Shown: positions 1 through 9,078 of the stretch, one piece after another | Position numbering within the stretch: position 1 is the first letter of the stretch | Layout: each line of letters begins with the position of its first letter | DNA from: a virus | IMG/VR virus record: IMGVR_UViG_3300036860_000262 | Coordinates: 1 to 44,414 of that record | Length of the DNA stretch: 44,414 nt | Direction: 5' to 3' (one strand) | Made by a program: the position numbers and the translations under genes | The notes under the pieces: model-generated | Seen by the model: only the letters and a program-made list of their open reading frames with translations | Told to the model about the DNA's origin: nothing | Databases searched by the model: none

Positions 1-127
1 GGAGTGCCGCGCGGATCCGGGCGGCGCCGCCGCGGGCCTGCGCCTGCAGCTGCTGCACCTCCGCGGTGAGCGCATCAATCTCGACCTGTTGGCGCCCTTC
101 CGCGATTGCGATCCGGAGTCGCGCCTC
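1..127. repeat. Terminal overlap, left copy (circular closure)
   Basis: These 127 bases are repeated exactly at 44288-44414. The giant minus-strand reading frame runs through both copies in the same phase, so joining the ends gives one continuous gene. An exact overlap of 127 bases is the usual assembly k-mer length, so it most likely marks a circular or circularly permuted molecule rather than a biological terminal repeat. Unique length is 44,287 bp. Confidence 0.95.
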
Positions 128-3100
128 CGCTTCGAGCCAGCGCCGTTCGTAGTCCCGCTCGCGCTGCGACTCCTGGGCCGCGGCCTCGGCTTGTGTCCGC
201 GCGGCCTCGCCCTCAGCCTGTGCCTCGCGCACCGCGGCCGCGCCCTCGGCACGGGTCGTCGCGCGGGCCACGCGTACCGACGGCGCCGCGGCGGCGCGCA
301 GCCGCTGCAGCATCCGGATCTCCGCACGCAGGACCTCGTCGCGATGCTCCGCGGTGACGGCGTCCCGCGCCTGCTCGGCGAGCTGCACGGGGTCGGTGAG
401 CAGCGACCCGCGGCGCTCGACCATGCGCCGATCGGTCTCCTGCTCGATGACGGTGTCAATCGGGACGGCGCCGCTGAGCGCGTCGACGAGCGCCCGGCCG
501 TCGGCGAAGCCGAACAGCTCGGCGACGACGTCGGCCGGCAGACCGCCCAGCACGCTGTAAAGCGGCGGGACGCCTTTCGGGAGCGTCGCGAGAATGCCCT
601 TACCGAATTGCGCGACGAGGGCGTCCTTGTTGAACGTGGGGCGTGGCTGGACGTCCGGGAGCGGCGTGCCGTCGGGCTGTTGGCCGCGGCGCATGGCCGC
701 GAGTGCGCGATACACCGGCTGCTGCCGGATCTCGGCGTCGACCTCGGCGTGCACGGCTTGGCGCTCCTGGGTCCACGCCTCGGTCTGCTCGCGCGCGAGC
801 TCGCGCATGATCTGCGCCTGCAGGCGACCACGGGCCTGCGCGGAGGCCGCGGCGACCTTTGCGCGATAGCCGGTGAACTCGGCCTCGGGGACGCCGGCGG
901 CCGCCGCGTCGAGGAAGAGCGGCCGCACCTGGGCGTCGGCCTCCGCCGCGGCGATCGCGTCCTCGGTGGCGACCATGCGGTCCATCACCGCGCGCACGTC
1001 GTCGGTGAGCGGCACGCGGCTGCGACGCAGCTGCCGGTAGATCGCGTCCAACCAACTCCAGAACCGCGCAAAGAGCGGCTGCAGCTCCGGCGTCGGGGCC
1101 TTCCCTTCGGCCAGATAGTCCTCGAACGCGTCCGCAAAATCTTCGTGATGGGTGCGGCGCTGCTCGTCGGTCAGCGCGCGCCACGCGGCGACATCGCCGT
1201 CGAAGCCAAACCGGCGCAGCAGCGTGGCCATGTCGGCCCGCTCTTGATCGGTGGCCTTCGGCTGGAGGGCGAGCTCGGAGCGCAGCTCGAGAAACAGGTG
1301 GGCGAGTTCGTGGAGGAACGTCGAGCGATTGGCGCGCGGAAGGAGCTTGATGAGGCGCGTCAGAGGATCGAACGCGCCGAAGGGCTGATCGTCGCCCTGG
1401 GTTAGCGGCTTGGGACCGGTGCCTCGCGCGGCGTCGGTTCCGCCGCCCGCTTGGCCCTCGCCTCTCTGATCCGCTGACGCATCGCTTCGTGCTTCGCCAC
1501 GACCTGTTCGTCCGTCAGGCCGTAATCCGTGTCGTCCTGCTCGGTCAAGAAGTCGCCGGAATCGTTCGGCATCGGGCAGTTCCTCCTGGAGTCTAGCCGC
1601 GGTGGCTTCGAGCGACTCTCCTGCTCTAGTGTATCGCAGTGCAACAAGTTGCTCGCGGGTGATCTCGTGCGGTGCTGATCCGGTGTTGTCGTACATGCGC
1701 ACGGTGACGCGCGAATCGTCGGCGTACTCCGCCGAAATGCGCAGGAACGTCTCCTGCGCGCCGACGTGGTCCTCAGCCACGCGTTCGAGCGGAACGGTCC
1801 GCCCAGTTTTCTGTGCACGGTCTGCGACGCGCGGGACCGCCTCGTGAAACGGCAGGTGCACGTACACCAACTGCAGGTCGCGGCCGGTGCCGAGCGCGTC
1901 TTCGATGCGCTGCTTGGTCGACGCATAGCGCCCATGGACCCCATCACGCACGACGTCGGCGGCGTCGACCTCGGGCCGCATCACGCCCTTCTGAATCGTG
2001 CTCTTCCCTGATCCACCGCCACCCGCGAACAGGAGGACCGGGCCGGTCGGCTGCGCGGTCAACCGCTCTTCCCAGAGCCGATCGATGAACGCGCTCGCGG
2101 GATCGTGTGTCGCATCGCCCCACGCGCCGCGATCGGTGACGTAGTCCTCAGAGAGCTCGCGGACGTCGTCGACGTTGAGGATCTTCCCGCCCTGCGTGTC
2201 GGCGATCGCCGCGTAGGCCGCTTCCGCATCCGGCTGTGCCAGCCGGTCCGTGAAGCGGTCGTGCACCGCCTGCTCCTCCGCCTCGAGCTCGGTGTAGGGT
2301 GGCGCCTGAAAGAACTCCGTGCGCGGTTCGCCAGGGCGGCGCGCCGCTGGCACGTTCGCGAGGGTGTCCTGCAGCTGTCGCTCGAGCGCGGCGACGTCGC
2401 CCGCGGTCGGCGCACGCTGGGGCGTCGTCGAGGGTTCGACGAGCTGCGGCTTGGGATAGCGGATGCTGATGATCTCGCCGGTCGGCAGCGTCGCCGGCAG
2501 CTGCGCGTAGTCCGGCGTGAACGTCTCGGGCGCCGCAGGTGTCTCGGGCACCGGGATCCCGCGCGCCTCGAGCGTGCCGGCGGTGACGGTGGATCGATCG
2601 AGCGCGCCGCCGTCGACGTTGTAGAGCGCCATCGGCGGGCCGTCTGGCGTCTCTTGCCACCCAAGGAACGTGGCCCCTTCGCCGGCGTCGTTCCTCGCCA
2701 CGACCGTCTCGGGACTGGCGCCGATCGTCTCGCTCCCGGCGCCGATCGTCTCGGCCGCCGTGACGGCGCCGCCGCTGCGCGCGGCCCAGGCGCGGAATCG
2801 ACTGAGGGCCGTCTCACCCTCGCGCGCGGGCAACGCCTCAAACATCGAGGCGACGAGCGCGCCCTGCGTCGCCGCATCCTGCGGGGTGTAGCGCCCCGTC
2901 GCGGTGAGCCGCGCGGTGACGTCCTGGACAATCGCCTGGCGGTCGGCCGCGGCCTGCACCGGTGCCGCGCTCTCCTCGCGTACAGCGTTTTGCTGTACGG
3001 CCGCGGCCTGCGCCTCGACCTGCGCCTGCGTCTCGCGGGCGTTGGCGTGATCCGGGGAGAGCCGCAACTCCTGCGCGAAGAACGCCTCGTGCCCCGTGCC

Positions 3101-4558
3101 GGCCATTTGGGTGAGATAGCGCGCGGTGGGGATGGCGAGATCGCTGCTCGCCGGCGAGGCCATCGCGAGGCGGTACGCGTCGGGATCGCCGGTGAGCGCG
3201 AACGCCACCTGCGCGGGGTTCTCGCCCTTGGATTGGAAGTACGCCGTGAAGGTGTCGGCGGGCGCATAGACGTGCGTGAGGCCATCCTTGGCCGCCTGCT
3301 CGACGAGGGCGTGAAAGGCCTCGGGCGCGCGCTCGCGCGTTTTCGACGCCGCCGCGGCCGCGTGCAGGTCCTCGAGGACTTGCTGCTGCGGCGAGCCACC
3401 AGCCACGCGATTGAGCCCGTGGATCGCCGACGTTTGCAGACCGGTGGCCACGATCGTGGCGACGAGCGTCTCGGCCGCCGCACTCGGGCGTTCCCTGAGA
3501 TACTCCGTGAACGGCTTCTGTGTGTTCTCAGGCAGCACGACCCAGTCCGCCAGGTCCTGGAACACCGTCGCGATCTCTTCGCCGAGCACCTCCTCCTTGA
3601 GTTGGTGCGTGAGGAGCCGCCGGAACCCTGCGTTGGTCGCCAGGTCGCCGAACAGCTTGTTGGCGGGCGTCAGCTCCGTCGCCACTTCGACGGCGGCCTG
3701 AAAGGAGCCGTAGCCGACGGCCGTTTCGACCGACAGGCCTTTGTTGCGCGCCGTGCCGTAGGCGCCACCGAACGACAGCGCGCCCATCCCCGTCAGCATC
3801 GGCGCGGGACTGCGCGTGAGGAGCGAGAGGGGCAAGAGCAGCGCGTTCTGCGTCAGCGACTGCACCCCGCCAAGGACGCCGCGCTCGATGAGGCCTTCCG
3901 CCCCGGTGCGTCGCTGTTGTTGTTGCGAGACGGCCTGGAGATGCTGGCGAATCCCGGCCACGATGTCCGCGCCTGGCGCGGGCTGGGTGAAGGCGGCCGC
4001 GCGCGCGGCGCGCGCCTCAGCACGGGACATCCCGCCCGCGATGAGCGCCTGCTCGGCCTCACGGCCGCCTTCATGTTGCGCGACTTCGAGGAACCCCTGC
4101 AGGGTGCCGTAGAAGTTCGCGGATGCGCCGTAGAAGCCGGCTTTCGTCTCGCCCACGAGCTTGCCGCCGAATTGCAGGGTGCGCTCGAGCATCGACAGGG
4201 GCTCGTGGTCGTCCTGCGCGATCGCGGCGTGGGTGGGCTGCGACAACCAGGTGGCGAGCGCCGGCGTGTCGCGGATCACCGCCTCGTAGTCGCGCCCGTC
4301 GATCGTCGCGCGCTTGCGCACGTCGTCGAGGTTGCGCAGCACGACGTCGTCGGGCAGTCCGGTCTGCTGCGAGAGGCGCTGGGCGGCGGCGGCCCGGTCG
4401 GGCGTCGTGTCGAGCGCGGTCCGCTCGCTGACGCGCAGCTGCGCTTCGCGATCGCGCGCCTGCTGCTGCAGGAGGGCGTCATACGGGTTTGCCGTCGGCG
4501 CCGCCGTCCGCTCACCCGCGAGCCCTTGGAGCAGCGCGTCGTATTGGTTCGCCGGCAT
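1..4558 (-). CDS. Giant polyvalent ejection protein, N-terminal 1,519 residues
   Basis: This is the first part of a 2,418-residue protein that runs off the left edge and continues at 44287-41589. The ATG at 4558 overlaps the TGA of the preceding gene (TGATG). Hand translation shows an open frame with strong G/C third positions. An Ala/Gln-rich N-terminus is followed by a hydrophobic, Gly-rich stretch (about residues 225-300). A P-loop GGGGSGKST at about 846-854 starts a zeta-toxin-like or small-kinase domain. HELAH at 1083-1087, followed by a conserved Glu in FEDYL, marks a zincin metallopeptidase. A coiled coil fills about 1380-1510. Phage large polyvalent proteins combine such domains and are injected with the DNA. 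Its place directly after two smaller ejection-type proteins fits a gp16-like role. Individual enzyme activities are inferred from motifs only. Confidence 0.9.
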   Translation of the reverse strand, partial: MPANQYDALLQGLAGERTAAPTANPYDALLQQQARDREAQLRVSERTALDTTPDRAAAAQRLSQQTGLPDDVVLRNLDDVRKRATIDGRDYEAVIRDTPALATWLSQPTHAAIAQDDHEPLSMLERTLQFGGKLVGETKAGFYGASANFYGTLQGFLEVAQHEGGREAEQALIAGGMSRAEARAARAAAFTQPAPGADIVAGIRQHLQAVSQQQQRRTGAEGLIERGVLGGVQSLTQNALLLPLSLLTRSPAPMLTGMGALSFGGAYGTARNKGLSVETAVGYGSFQAAVEVATELTPANKLFGDLATNAGFRRLLTHQLKEEVLGEEIATVFQDLADWVVLPENTQKPFTEYLRERPSAAAETLVATIVATGLQTSAIHGLNRVAGGSPQQQVLEDLHAAAAASKTRERAPEAFHALVEQAAKDGLTHVYAPADTFTAYFQSKGENPAQVAFALTGDPDAYRLAMASPASSDLAIPTARYLTQMAGTGHEAFFAQELRLSPDHANARETQAQVEAQAAAVQQNAVREESAAPVQAAADRQAIVQDVTARLTATGRYTPQDAATQGALVASMFEALPAREGETALSRFRAWAARSGGAVTAAETIGAGSETIGASPETVVARNDAGEGATFLGWQETPDGPPMALYNVDGGALDRSTVTAGTLEARGIPVPETPAAPETFTPDYAQLPATLPTGEIISIRYPKPQLVEPSTTPQRAPTAGDVAALERQLQDTLANVPAARRPGEPRTEFFQAPPYTELEAEEQAVHDRFTDRLAQPDAEAAYAAIADTQGGKILNVDDVRELSEDYVTDRGAWGDATHDPASAFIDRLWEERLTAQPTGPVLLFAGGGGSGKSTIQKGVMRPEVDAADVVRDGVHGRYASTKQRIEDALGTGRDLQLVYVHLPFHEAVPRVADRAQKTGRTVPLERVAEDHVGAQETFLRISAEYADDSRVTVRMYDNTGSAPHEITREQLVALRYTRAGESLEATAARLQEELPDAERFRRLLDRAGRHGLRPDGRTGRGEARSDASADQRGEGQAGGGTDAARGTGPKPLTQGDDQPFGAFDPLTRLIKLLPRANRSTFLHELAHLFLELRSELALQPKATDQERADMATLLRRFGFDGDVAAWRALTDEQRRTHHEDFADAFEDYLAEGKAPTPELQPLFARFWSWLDAIYRQLRRSRVPLTDDVRAVMDRMVATEDAIAAAEADAQVRPLFLDAAAAGVPEAEFTGYRAKVAAASAQARGRLQAQIMRELAREQTEAWTQERQAVHAEVDAEIRQQPVYRALAAMRRGQQPDGTPLPDVQPRPTFNKDALVAQFGKGILATLPKGVPPLYSVLGGLPADVVAELFGFADGRALVDALSGAVPIDTVIEQETDRRMVERRGSLLTDPVQLAEQARDAVTAEHRDEVLRAEIRMLQRLRAAAAPSVRVARATTRAEGAAAVREAQAEGEAARTQAEAAAQESQRERDYERRWLEAEARLRIAIAEGRQQVEIDALTAEVQQLQAQARGGAARIRAAL
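1402..1572 (-). CDS. Nested 56-residue acidic protein inside the giant gene
   Basis: A short frame sits entirely inside the giant gene, one reading frame away. Its ATG at 1572 follows a consensus Shine-Dalgarno (AGGAGGA) at good spacing, and it ends with TAA at 1402. In exactly this interval the G/C third-position bias is in the nested frame (47 of 56 codons), not in the giant frame, which becomes Arg/Gly-rich. The product begins MPNDSGDFLTEQDD, is acidic at the N-terminus and ends in a basic helix and a Pro-rich tail. I do not recognise it. It lies between the kinase-like and metallopeptidase domains. Either it is a true nested gene in an inter-domain linker, or the neighbouring frames were once separate genes. 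Confidence 0.6.
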   Translation of the reverse strand: MPNDSGDFLTEQDDTDYGLTDEQVVAKHEAMRQRIREARAKRAAEPTPREAPVPSR

Positions 4559-6366
4559 CAGCGCGCGCTCCCGGCGGCCAGCTTCTGGAGATACAGCTTC
4601 AAGCGCTCGACGTCGTTGACCGGCCGTCCCGCGCGGCGTAACGCGTCATCGATCTGGCGCCGGTCGGTGGCGGGGATCTCCGCGGCGGCGAGACGATGGC
4701 GTGCCCAGTCGGGGAGATCGCGCGGCGCGACGTCGAAGACGCGCTGCGGGTCCCCCCCGACGTGGACCTCGATCAGCAGCGCGTCGGCGAGCCGCTCGAT
4801 CTCCTCGTTGGTGACCTTCTTCCCCGTCTGGCCCTGCAGCGCCGCCACGCGCGTATCGAGCACCGACAGGAAGCGATCGGCGCGGGCGCGGTCGCCACTC
4901 TTCCGTGCGGCCTCGCTGTCGCTCGTGTTGATGCCGACCTTGCGCAGCGCGCCCTCCGCGATCTGCTGGTTGGTGCGGAATCCGTCGAGGGCGTCGGCCG
5001 TCTTACTCTTGAGCAGCTGCTCGCGCTCGTTGAGGATGCGATTGACGTTCGCCTGTCCGACGTCCGGGAGCATCTTCAGGATCTCGCCGTCCGTCATCGC
5101 CCTGAGTTTGGCGGGATCCGCCTTCAGCTCGAGATACGTGTCGTACCCGCGTTCCTCGAGCTCGCGCTCGGCGCGCTGCGCCTGGGTGTAGGCGCGCGAT
5201 TCGCGCGACGCCGCGAGCGATTCTTTGTGCTCCGCTTCTCTGCGGTAGTAGTCGATGACCTTCAGCTGCTCCTCGCCCGGTGCCAGGCGGAACTCGGGCA
5301 TCAGCCGCACCGCGGACAGGGATTTGTTCGACGCGACGGCCGACCACAGCGTCGAGTCGGTCGCGTTCTTCCGCTCGCGCCGGGCATCGTCGACGCCCTG
5401 CTTGCGATCGCGCAGGTACTGCACCGCGGCGCGCATGGCTTTCGGGTCCTTCTGGAACTTCGCGCGTGCGGCGGCCTCCATCTTGTCGAGTTGAATCGGC
5501 GAGATGTCGTCGCCGACGTCGGGCGCGCTCTTCGCCCAGATCGCATCGGCGGCCGCGAACGCGCGCGCGTCCCTCGAGCCGTTCTCGAGCTTCACTGCCA
5601 GGTCGGCCCGCTGCGGCGCGGCGATGTCGTCGCGAACCTCCGTGAAGTACTCCTCGGCGGCGAGGTCGTCCTGCTTCGCGATGAGCTGCTCGATCACGCC
5701 GACGTGTGTGGCGGAGGCGAGCTTCTGCATCAGCGCGGTGCCGCCCTCGGGTCCGAGCTTCAGGCGCTCGGCGTAGCGCTCGATCGTGCGGCGCTGCATC
5801 GCGAGCTGCTCGGCGATCGCCGCCACGCGTTGATCGCCCGGCAGGTTGACAGCATGCGACGCCGCCTGCACCGAGCTCTCGAGCGTCGCGTTCACCTCGC
5901 CGACCTCGTACTGCGCGAACTGGCTCGAGGCGTGGCTGTCGTACTGGTCGGTGAACGACGCGCGTCGGCGATCGCGCAGCCGCGTCAGCGCGAGCTGCTG
6001 CTCGGGGTTTTTGGCCGCCTTGAGGATCTCGTCGGCCGACGTATCCCACTCGGTCGTGTACTGCTCGCGCAGGTCCATCGGCTCGCGGCCGCCCTTGTTC
6101 AGAGCGCCGCGCTGCGCGTCGTGCAAGTAGAGCGTGTCCAGGTCGTTGAACTGCCGCTCGGCGGTGAGCTCGGTGAGCTCGTTGGCGCGCTGCCGCTCGG
6201 CCATCTGCCGCTTGCGGACCTCGTTGAGGCCGGCGGAGCCGAGCCGCGCGAGCGTCTCCCCGAACTGCCCGCCGGCCGCGTCGGGGGTGAGCGCCGCGTC
6301 CTTCTTTTGCCCGCTGATCGGGTCGGTGCCGACCCGCTGCTGGCCGTAGGCTTCAACGCGCGGCAT
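4558..6366 (-). CDS. Internal virion (ejection) protein, gp15-like
   Basis: 602 residues, starting MPRVEAYGQQRVGTDP. The ATG overlaps the TAA of the preceding gene (TAATG), which rules out the longer upstream start. It is almost entirely helical and charged, with no signal peptide, cysteine cluster or membrane segment. N-terminal features (Pro-rich start, then long helices with a small Gly-containing linker followed by LREQYTTEWDTSADEI) resemble the second internal core protein of podoviruses, which is ejected into the host and helps form the DNA conduit. It lies between a gp14-like protein and the giant gp16-like protein, the usual ejection-protein order. The assignment rests on composition and position, not on a catalytic motif. 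Confidence 0.75.
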   Translation of the reverse strand: MPRVEAYGQQRVGTDPISGQKKDAALTPDAAGGQFGETLARLGSAGLNEVRKRQMAERQRANELTELTAERQFNDLDTLYLHDAQRGALNKGGREPMDLREQYTTEWDTSADEILKAAKNPEQQLALTRLRDRRRASFTDQYDSHASSQFAQYEVGEVNATLESSVQAASHAVNLPGDQRVAAIAEQLAMQRRTIERYAERLKLGPEGGTALMQKLASATHVGVIEQLIAKQDDLAAEEYFTEVRDDIAAPQRADLAVKLENGSRDARAFAAADAIWAKSAPDVGDDISPIQLDKMEAAARAKFQKDPKAMRAAVQYLRDRKQGVDDARRERKNATDSTLWSAVASNKSLSAVRLMPEFRLAPGEEQLKVIDYYRREAEHKESLAASRESRAYTQAQRAERELEERGYDTYLELKADPAKLRAMTDGEILKMLPDVGQANVNRILNEREQLLKSKTADALDGFRTNQQIAEGALRKVGINTSDSEAARKSGDRARADRFLSVLDTRVAALQGQTGKKVTNEEIERLADALLIEVHVGGDPQRVFDVAPRDLPDWARHRLAAAEIPATDRRQIDDALRRAGRPVNDVERLKLYLQKLAAGSAR

Positions 6367-6866
6367 TACGCGACTCCCTTGTTCGGCACCTGCGTGGTGC
6401 CCCACCCATACCGATCGAGCAGGAGCGACCCCGCCCCGCCGAGCAGCGTCGAGGCCGCGCCCCACCGGCCGGCGCTCTTGGCGATCTGGCCGCCCCTGCG
6501 CGCGTTCTCCGCTTGCGTCTTGTAGCCCTGCGCCTCGCGCTCCGCATTACGGCGGATCCGCTCCATGTCCGAGGCCCCGAGCCGCTCGGCGTCCTGGCGC
6601 ACGTCGACCGCGCTGCCGACGTCGACGTCGACGTGCTGCCCGCTGAAGCCGGCGCGCTGCGTGCCGATGAGGCCGCGCACCTGGCGACGAAACGCGCTGA
6701 CCTCCTCCTCGCCGCGGCGCGTCGCGTCGACGGCCTGCTGCTCGGCGACGCCGGCGTTGAAGTCGGCGATCTTCTTCTGGTCGTTCCCTGCTTTGACCTG
6801 CGAGCGCGCGCTCATCACCGTGCCGGCGATGAGTGACCCGATCGCGAGTGCCGTGCCCACAGCCAT
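6366..6866 (-). CDS. Internal virion protein, gp14-like
   Basis: 166 residues. The ATG at 6866 follows GGGAGGGTAGCG, a good ribosome site. The frame stays open further upstream, but the extension has no ribosome site and overlaps the tail gene. The N-terminus is a hydrophobic small-residue segment (ALAIGSLIAGTVM), followed by a long amphipathic helix rich in Gln, Ala and Arg and a second hydrophobic patch near the end (AASTLLGGAGSLLL). This layout is typical of the smallest podovirus ejection protein, which associates with the outer membrane at infection. It is first of a three-gene ejection block with one-base stop/start overlaps. Confidence 0.75.
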   Translation of the reverse strand: MAVGTALAIGSLIAGTVMSARSQVKAGNDQKKIADFNAGVAEQQAVDATRRGEEEVSAFRRQVRGLIGTQRAGFSGQHVDVDVGSAVDVRQDAERLGASDMERIRRNAEREAQGYKTQAENARRGGQIAKSAGRWGAASTLLGGAGSLLLDRYGWGTTQVPNKGVA

Positions 6867-6868
6867 CG

Positions 6869-9076
6869 CTACCCTCCCAGCCCGTAGTGCGGCAGCAGCG
6901 CCAGCACCGTGAGCGGCGTCGGGTCGGTGTGGCGGATGCACACGCGCCCGTGTTCGGTGAAGTAGGTCTGCGGCGTGAGCTCGACGCGGCCGGTGAAGGG
7001 CGTGTCGTTGACGTTCCAGAGCCGCGCGTCGACGGTGCGCAGGTGCGCGAAGTCCGGTCCGACCTGGAACCCGCGATAACTCGCCTCGAGCTCGAGACCG
7101 ACGCGGATGATGCGCTTCTGCCGCTCGCGCAGCGCGGGATCGCCGTCGAGACTGAGGGACTCCAGGTCACACGTGATCGGGAGCCCGACGTGCACGACGG
7201 AGGCCGCGGCCGGCAGCGTGATCGCGCCGGACGCGCCGATCGTGAACGTGCCGGCGAGCGCGACGCCGTCGGCGAACACCCGGACGACCTTGTTACGGAG
7301 ATGCGAGAGGCCGGTGATCGTCCCGGTCGCGACGCCGTCGTAGGTGACCGACGCATCGAGGAAGCACGCGTCGACGACGTCGGCGTAGTCGCGCGACGTC
7401 AAACGCTCGATGTAGCGCACCGTGTCGAGGTCGCCATCGCCGTCGACGTCGATCGATCGGTTGACCACGACGTAGACCGCGTCTTCCTGGTCCTCGGGGA
7501 TCGCACACACCTGCTCGAACGATCCGTCGGTCGTGTGCCGGTGCCAGCCCCACACGTCCTCGTCGGGGATGTAGGTGAGCCCGAGCAGCGCGCCGTCGTT
7601 GCGCACGCACCACACGACGGCGTCCGGCACCATCGCGAAGTCCATGTCGACGATCGACTTACCCTGCTTGAACAGGTGGTCCGAGAAGATCGTCAGGTCC
7701 CGGCCACTGAGCCCCTGCGTGCGCTCCTGATAGGAGAGCTCGCGCAGCACGGTGCCGCGGCCCTGGACGAACAGCAGCTTCTCGCCGTAGACGACTGGTG
7801 TGACGAACGCGCTGCCGACAAAGCCCTGCTGCAGCGGGTTGATCGTGGTGGGCGTCAGCACGTCGTCGGCGTCGCCCTGAATCACCCACTCGCCCATGTC
7901 GGTGAGCATCACGAGCTGCTTGAGGCTCACCAGATGCACGACCGGCTGCAGGTACTGGCTCACGGTGCGCCAGGTGATCGCGTCGTCATCCTGGAGCGGC
8001 GATCGCCGCGAGAAGTTGCTCACCAGGCCGACGCGCGACGCGTGCACGATGTCGCGCGCGTTGTGCGTGCCGGCGAAGACGCGCCGCTGGTTGTGCGTGA
8101 CGCTGACGGCCGGATAGTCGTTGGCCGCGTTGAAGAGGATCCGCGGCTTGGGGGGCGTGAACGCCAGGTCCGGCACCTGGCCGATGTCGCGGAAGGTCAC
8201 AATGCCGGTCGCCGTGCCGATGTAGCCGAACGTGCCGTTCGCGAACGCGTCCTCGTACACGTTGTATTCGGCGGCGCCGGTGACGGCCGACCAGCTCACC
8301 ACATTCGGCGCCGCGGGCGTGCCCTCGGCGGCCCCGACGATCGTGGTGACGGACGACGCGACCGACTCCTCGAGGGTGGTGGCGTCGACGGCCGTGATCA
8401 CGTAGCTGAGCGTGCGCGTGCCCGCGGCGCCCGCCACCGAGCCCGGCCCCGCCGGCGCAGCGACCGTGGGCGCGGTGCTGATCGTGCGCAGCACCCACCG
8501 CTGTTGACCCTGATACACGAGCTCCATCGGCGGATAGTTCAGGTGCGTCAGCGTGACGACGGAGCCCTGCTGCGACCAGCAGAGCGGCGCCGGGTTCTGA
8601 AACGCGCCCGCGGGATAGGGCGTCGGGATCTCGAGAATGGTGCCGGTGAGCGGATACCAGAACGTCGCGTTTGGCGGCGCGTTGCCGGTGGTCGCCGCAA
8701 TGCAGTAGTAGTTGACGCCGGCGCTGACCACCAGGTCGCCCGGCACGTACGGCGTCGCGCCGTTGTACGCCGGGACGCCCGACACCGTGACGCGCGCGCC
8801 GCGGCGATAGAACCGGAAGTAGTTGTCGCTCGCCTCGATGATGAAATTCTGATCCGCGGCCGCGAACACGAACTTGAACAGGAACGTGACCCCGGCAGTC
8901 TTCGCGGTGGCCACGTAGCGGAACCCGGCCCGGTTCGCCGCGCCGCCGGTGCGACGCACGAGGAAATTCAGCAGCGTGCGCGCGGCCTGCTGATAGCGCT
9001 GGATGTCCCCGCGCGCGCTGAGGCCTGGCGCGAGCTCGCCGCCGGCGAACGCTCGAACGATGGCAGGCTCGCCCAT
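6869..9076 (-). CDS. Tail nozzle/tube protein with carbohydrate-binding-like module
   Basis: 735 residues. It starts two bases after the TGA of the preceding tail gene. The opening pattern (FAGGELAPGLSARGDIQRY, then a Leu-Asn-Phe and GGAANRAGFRYV) is the familiar start of podovirus tail nozzle or tubular proteins. It is followed by a beta-rich body with the typical propeller-like repeats of N-R-R-V-F-A and F-V-Q-G-R. Around residues 100-140, YVPGDLVV ... NYYCIAATTG ... FWYPL resembles a carbohydrate-binding family 5/12 fold. The stretch DVDGDGDLDTVRY is a calcium-loop-like motif, common before the TxRYIERL segment of this family. It should form the tail tube that carries DNA through the envelope. 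Confidence 0.8.
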   Translation of the reverse strand: MGEPAIVRAFAGGELAPGLSARGDIQRYQQAARTLLNFLVRRTGGAANRAGFRYVATAKTAGVTFLFKFVFAAADQNFIIEASDNYFRFYRRGARVTVSGVPAYNGATPYVPGDLVVSAGVNYYCIAATTGNAPPNATFWYPLTGTILEIPTPYPAGAFQNPAPLCWSQQGSVVTLTHLNYPPMELVYQGQQRWVLRTISTAPTVAAPAGPGSVAGAAGTRTLSYVITAVDATTLEESVASSVTTIVGAAEGTPAAPNVVSWSAVTGAAEYNVYEDAFANGTFGYIGTATGIVTFRDIGQVPDLAFTPPKPRILFNAANDYPAVSVTHNQRRVFAGTHNARDIVHASRVGLVSNFSRRSPLQDDDAITWRTVSQYLQPVVHLVSLKQLVMLTDMGEWVIQGDADDVLTPTTINPLQQGFVGSAFVTPVVYGEKLLFVQGRGTVLRELSYQERTQGLSGRDLTIFSDHLFKQGKSIVDMDFAMVPDAVVWCVRNDGALLGLTYIPDEDVWGWHRHTTDGSFEQVCAIPEDQEDAVYVVVNRSIDVDGDGDLDTVRYIERLTSRDYADVVDACFLDASVTYDGVATGTITGLSHLRNKVVRVFADGVALAGTFTIGASGAITLPAAASVVHVGLPITCDLESLSLDGDPALRERQKRIIRVGLELEASYRGFQVGPDFAHLRTVDARLWNVNDTPFTGRVELTPQTYFTEHGRVCIRHTDPTPLTVLALLPHYGLGG

Positions 9077-9078
9077 CG

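Noticed and set aside
1-127. True biological direct terminal repeat
   Set aside because: The length equals a common maximum assembly k-mer, and it lies inside a gene. A packaging repeat cannot be excluded but is less likely.
2059-3483. 474-codon minus-strand frame rich in Arg and Ser
   Set aside because: It lies in a different frame from the giant gene. Composition and third positions are those of a shadow frame.
2105-5191. 1,028-codon plus-strand open frame
   Set aside because: It is the exact antisense of the giant and ejection genes in the same codon phase. Its product is Arg/Leu/Val-rich without domains, while the minus strand has clear motifs and ribosome sites.
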